From an uncultured Altererythrobacter sp. (GTDB lineage: Bacteria > Pseudomonadota > Alphaproteobacteria > Sphingomonadales > Sphingomonadaceae): DNA of 14,595 bases. The translations under genes were made by a program, and so were the position numbers. Below the pieces are notes generated by a model. The model was not told where the DNA came from. It ran no database searches and saw nothing but the letters and a program-made list of their open reading frames with translations. Within the stretch, counting starts at the first letter, position 1; every line of letters begins with the position of its first letter. Positions 14,458 through 14,595 of the stretch are shown piece after piece. The stretch lies in the NCBI GenBank assembly GCA_937950385.1, contig CALFEA010000284.1, forward strand, positions 1-14,595, read 5' to 3'.

Positions 14458-14595
14458 TAGGAAACCTCCTCCAGCACATCTTTGTAGATTTCATCGGTGC
14501 TCGGCAGATCAGCGGCCAGAGCATGTTCAACCGCTGCGTCAATTTCCGCATCGATTTTGGCGACGATTGAGTCCAATTCCTCTTCGGTGAACTGG
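14457..14595 (-). CDS. 2-oxoacid dehydrogenase E1 component, alpha subunit, C-terminal end (partial)
   Basis: Only the last 45 residues before the stop are inside the window; the rest continues past its right edge. The visible end (FTEEELDSIVAKIDAEIDAA, then the EHALAADLPSTDEIYKDV stretch) matches the acidic, helical tail typical of E1 alpha chains of pyruvate/acetoin dehydrogenases. The TAA overlaps the E1 beta ATG by one base. With E1 beta it should form the heterotetrameric E1 that binds thiamine diphosphate. Identification depends on this short tail plus the neighbour. Confidence 0.8.
   Translation of the reverse strand, partial: QFTEEELDSIVAKIDAEIDAAVEHALAADLPSTDEIYKDVLEEVS

Noticed and set aside
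1..14595. Mobile element, CRISPR array, prophage or RNA gene
   Set aside because: No transposase, integrase, spaced repeats or tRNA-like structure was seen on either strand by eye.

Overview
The window looks like a chromosomal catabolic region of an alphaproteobacterium, most likely a sphingomonad (Erythrobacter/Sphingopyxis/Novosphingobium type). This rests on protein style only: a LuxR-type regulator of a kind common beside sphingomonad catabolic genes, a soluble Rieske oxygenase with short-chain dehydrogenase (SDR) partners, a SurA-tail-like secreted protein and moderate GC content judged by eye. Coding density is very high. No tRNA, rRNA, CRISPR array, insertion sequence, integrase or replication gene was seen, and no stretch over 300 bases lacks a gene.

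Layout. (1) 1-4229, plus strand: a tight run of a thiolase-superfamily protein (5' end outside the window), an SDR, a ThuA-like protein, an acyl-CoA dehydrogenase and a protein resembling 2,4-dienoyl-CoA reductase. This reads as a beta-oxidation-like module for a CoA thioester. (2) 4252-6361, minus strand: an acyl-CoA synthetase followed by a small secreted protein resembling a piece of SurA. (3) 6501-7310, plus strand: a LuxR-family regulator, divergent from the synthetase. (4) 7341-7889, minus strand: a VOC (glyoxalase-fold) protein, divergent from (5) 7987-11908, plus strand: a Rieske oxygenase alpha subunit, an SDR and a sodium:solute symporter. (6) 11905-14595, minus strand: the tail of a 2-oxoacid dehydrogenase E1 alpha, E1 beta, a 76-residue free-standing lipoyl domain, a SnoaL/NTF2-like protein and an NmrA-like NAD(P)-binding protein, all nearly overlapping.

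A working model (inference) is uptake by the symporter, hydroxylation by the Rieske enzyme, oxidation of the alcohol by SDRs, activation by the acyl-CoA synthetase, and shortening by the dehydrogenase, reductase and thiolase-like enzyme. The LuxR protein would be the local regulator. The growth substrate cannot be read from the sequence; a terpenoid, steroid-like or other alicyclic/aromatic acid would fit. The oddest points are the thiolase-like enzyme without the usual Cys/His pair, the dienoyl-CoA reductase-like protein with Trp and Ser at two active-site positions, the free-standing lipoyl domain beside E1 genes, and a symporter whose best-placed start codon is ATT.
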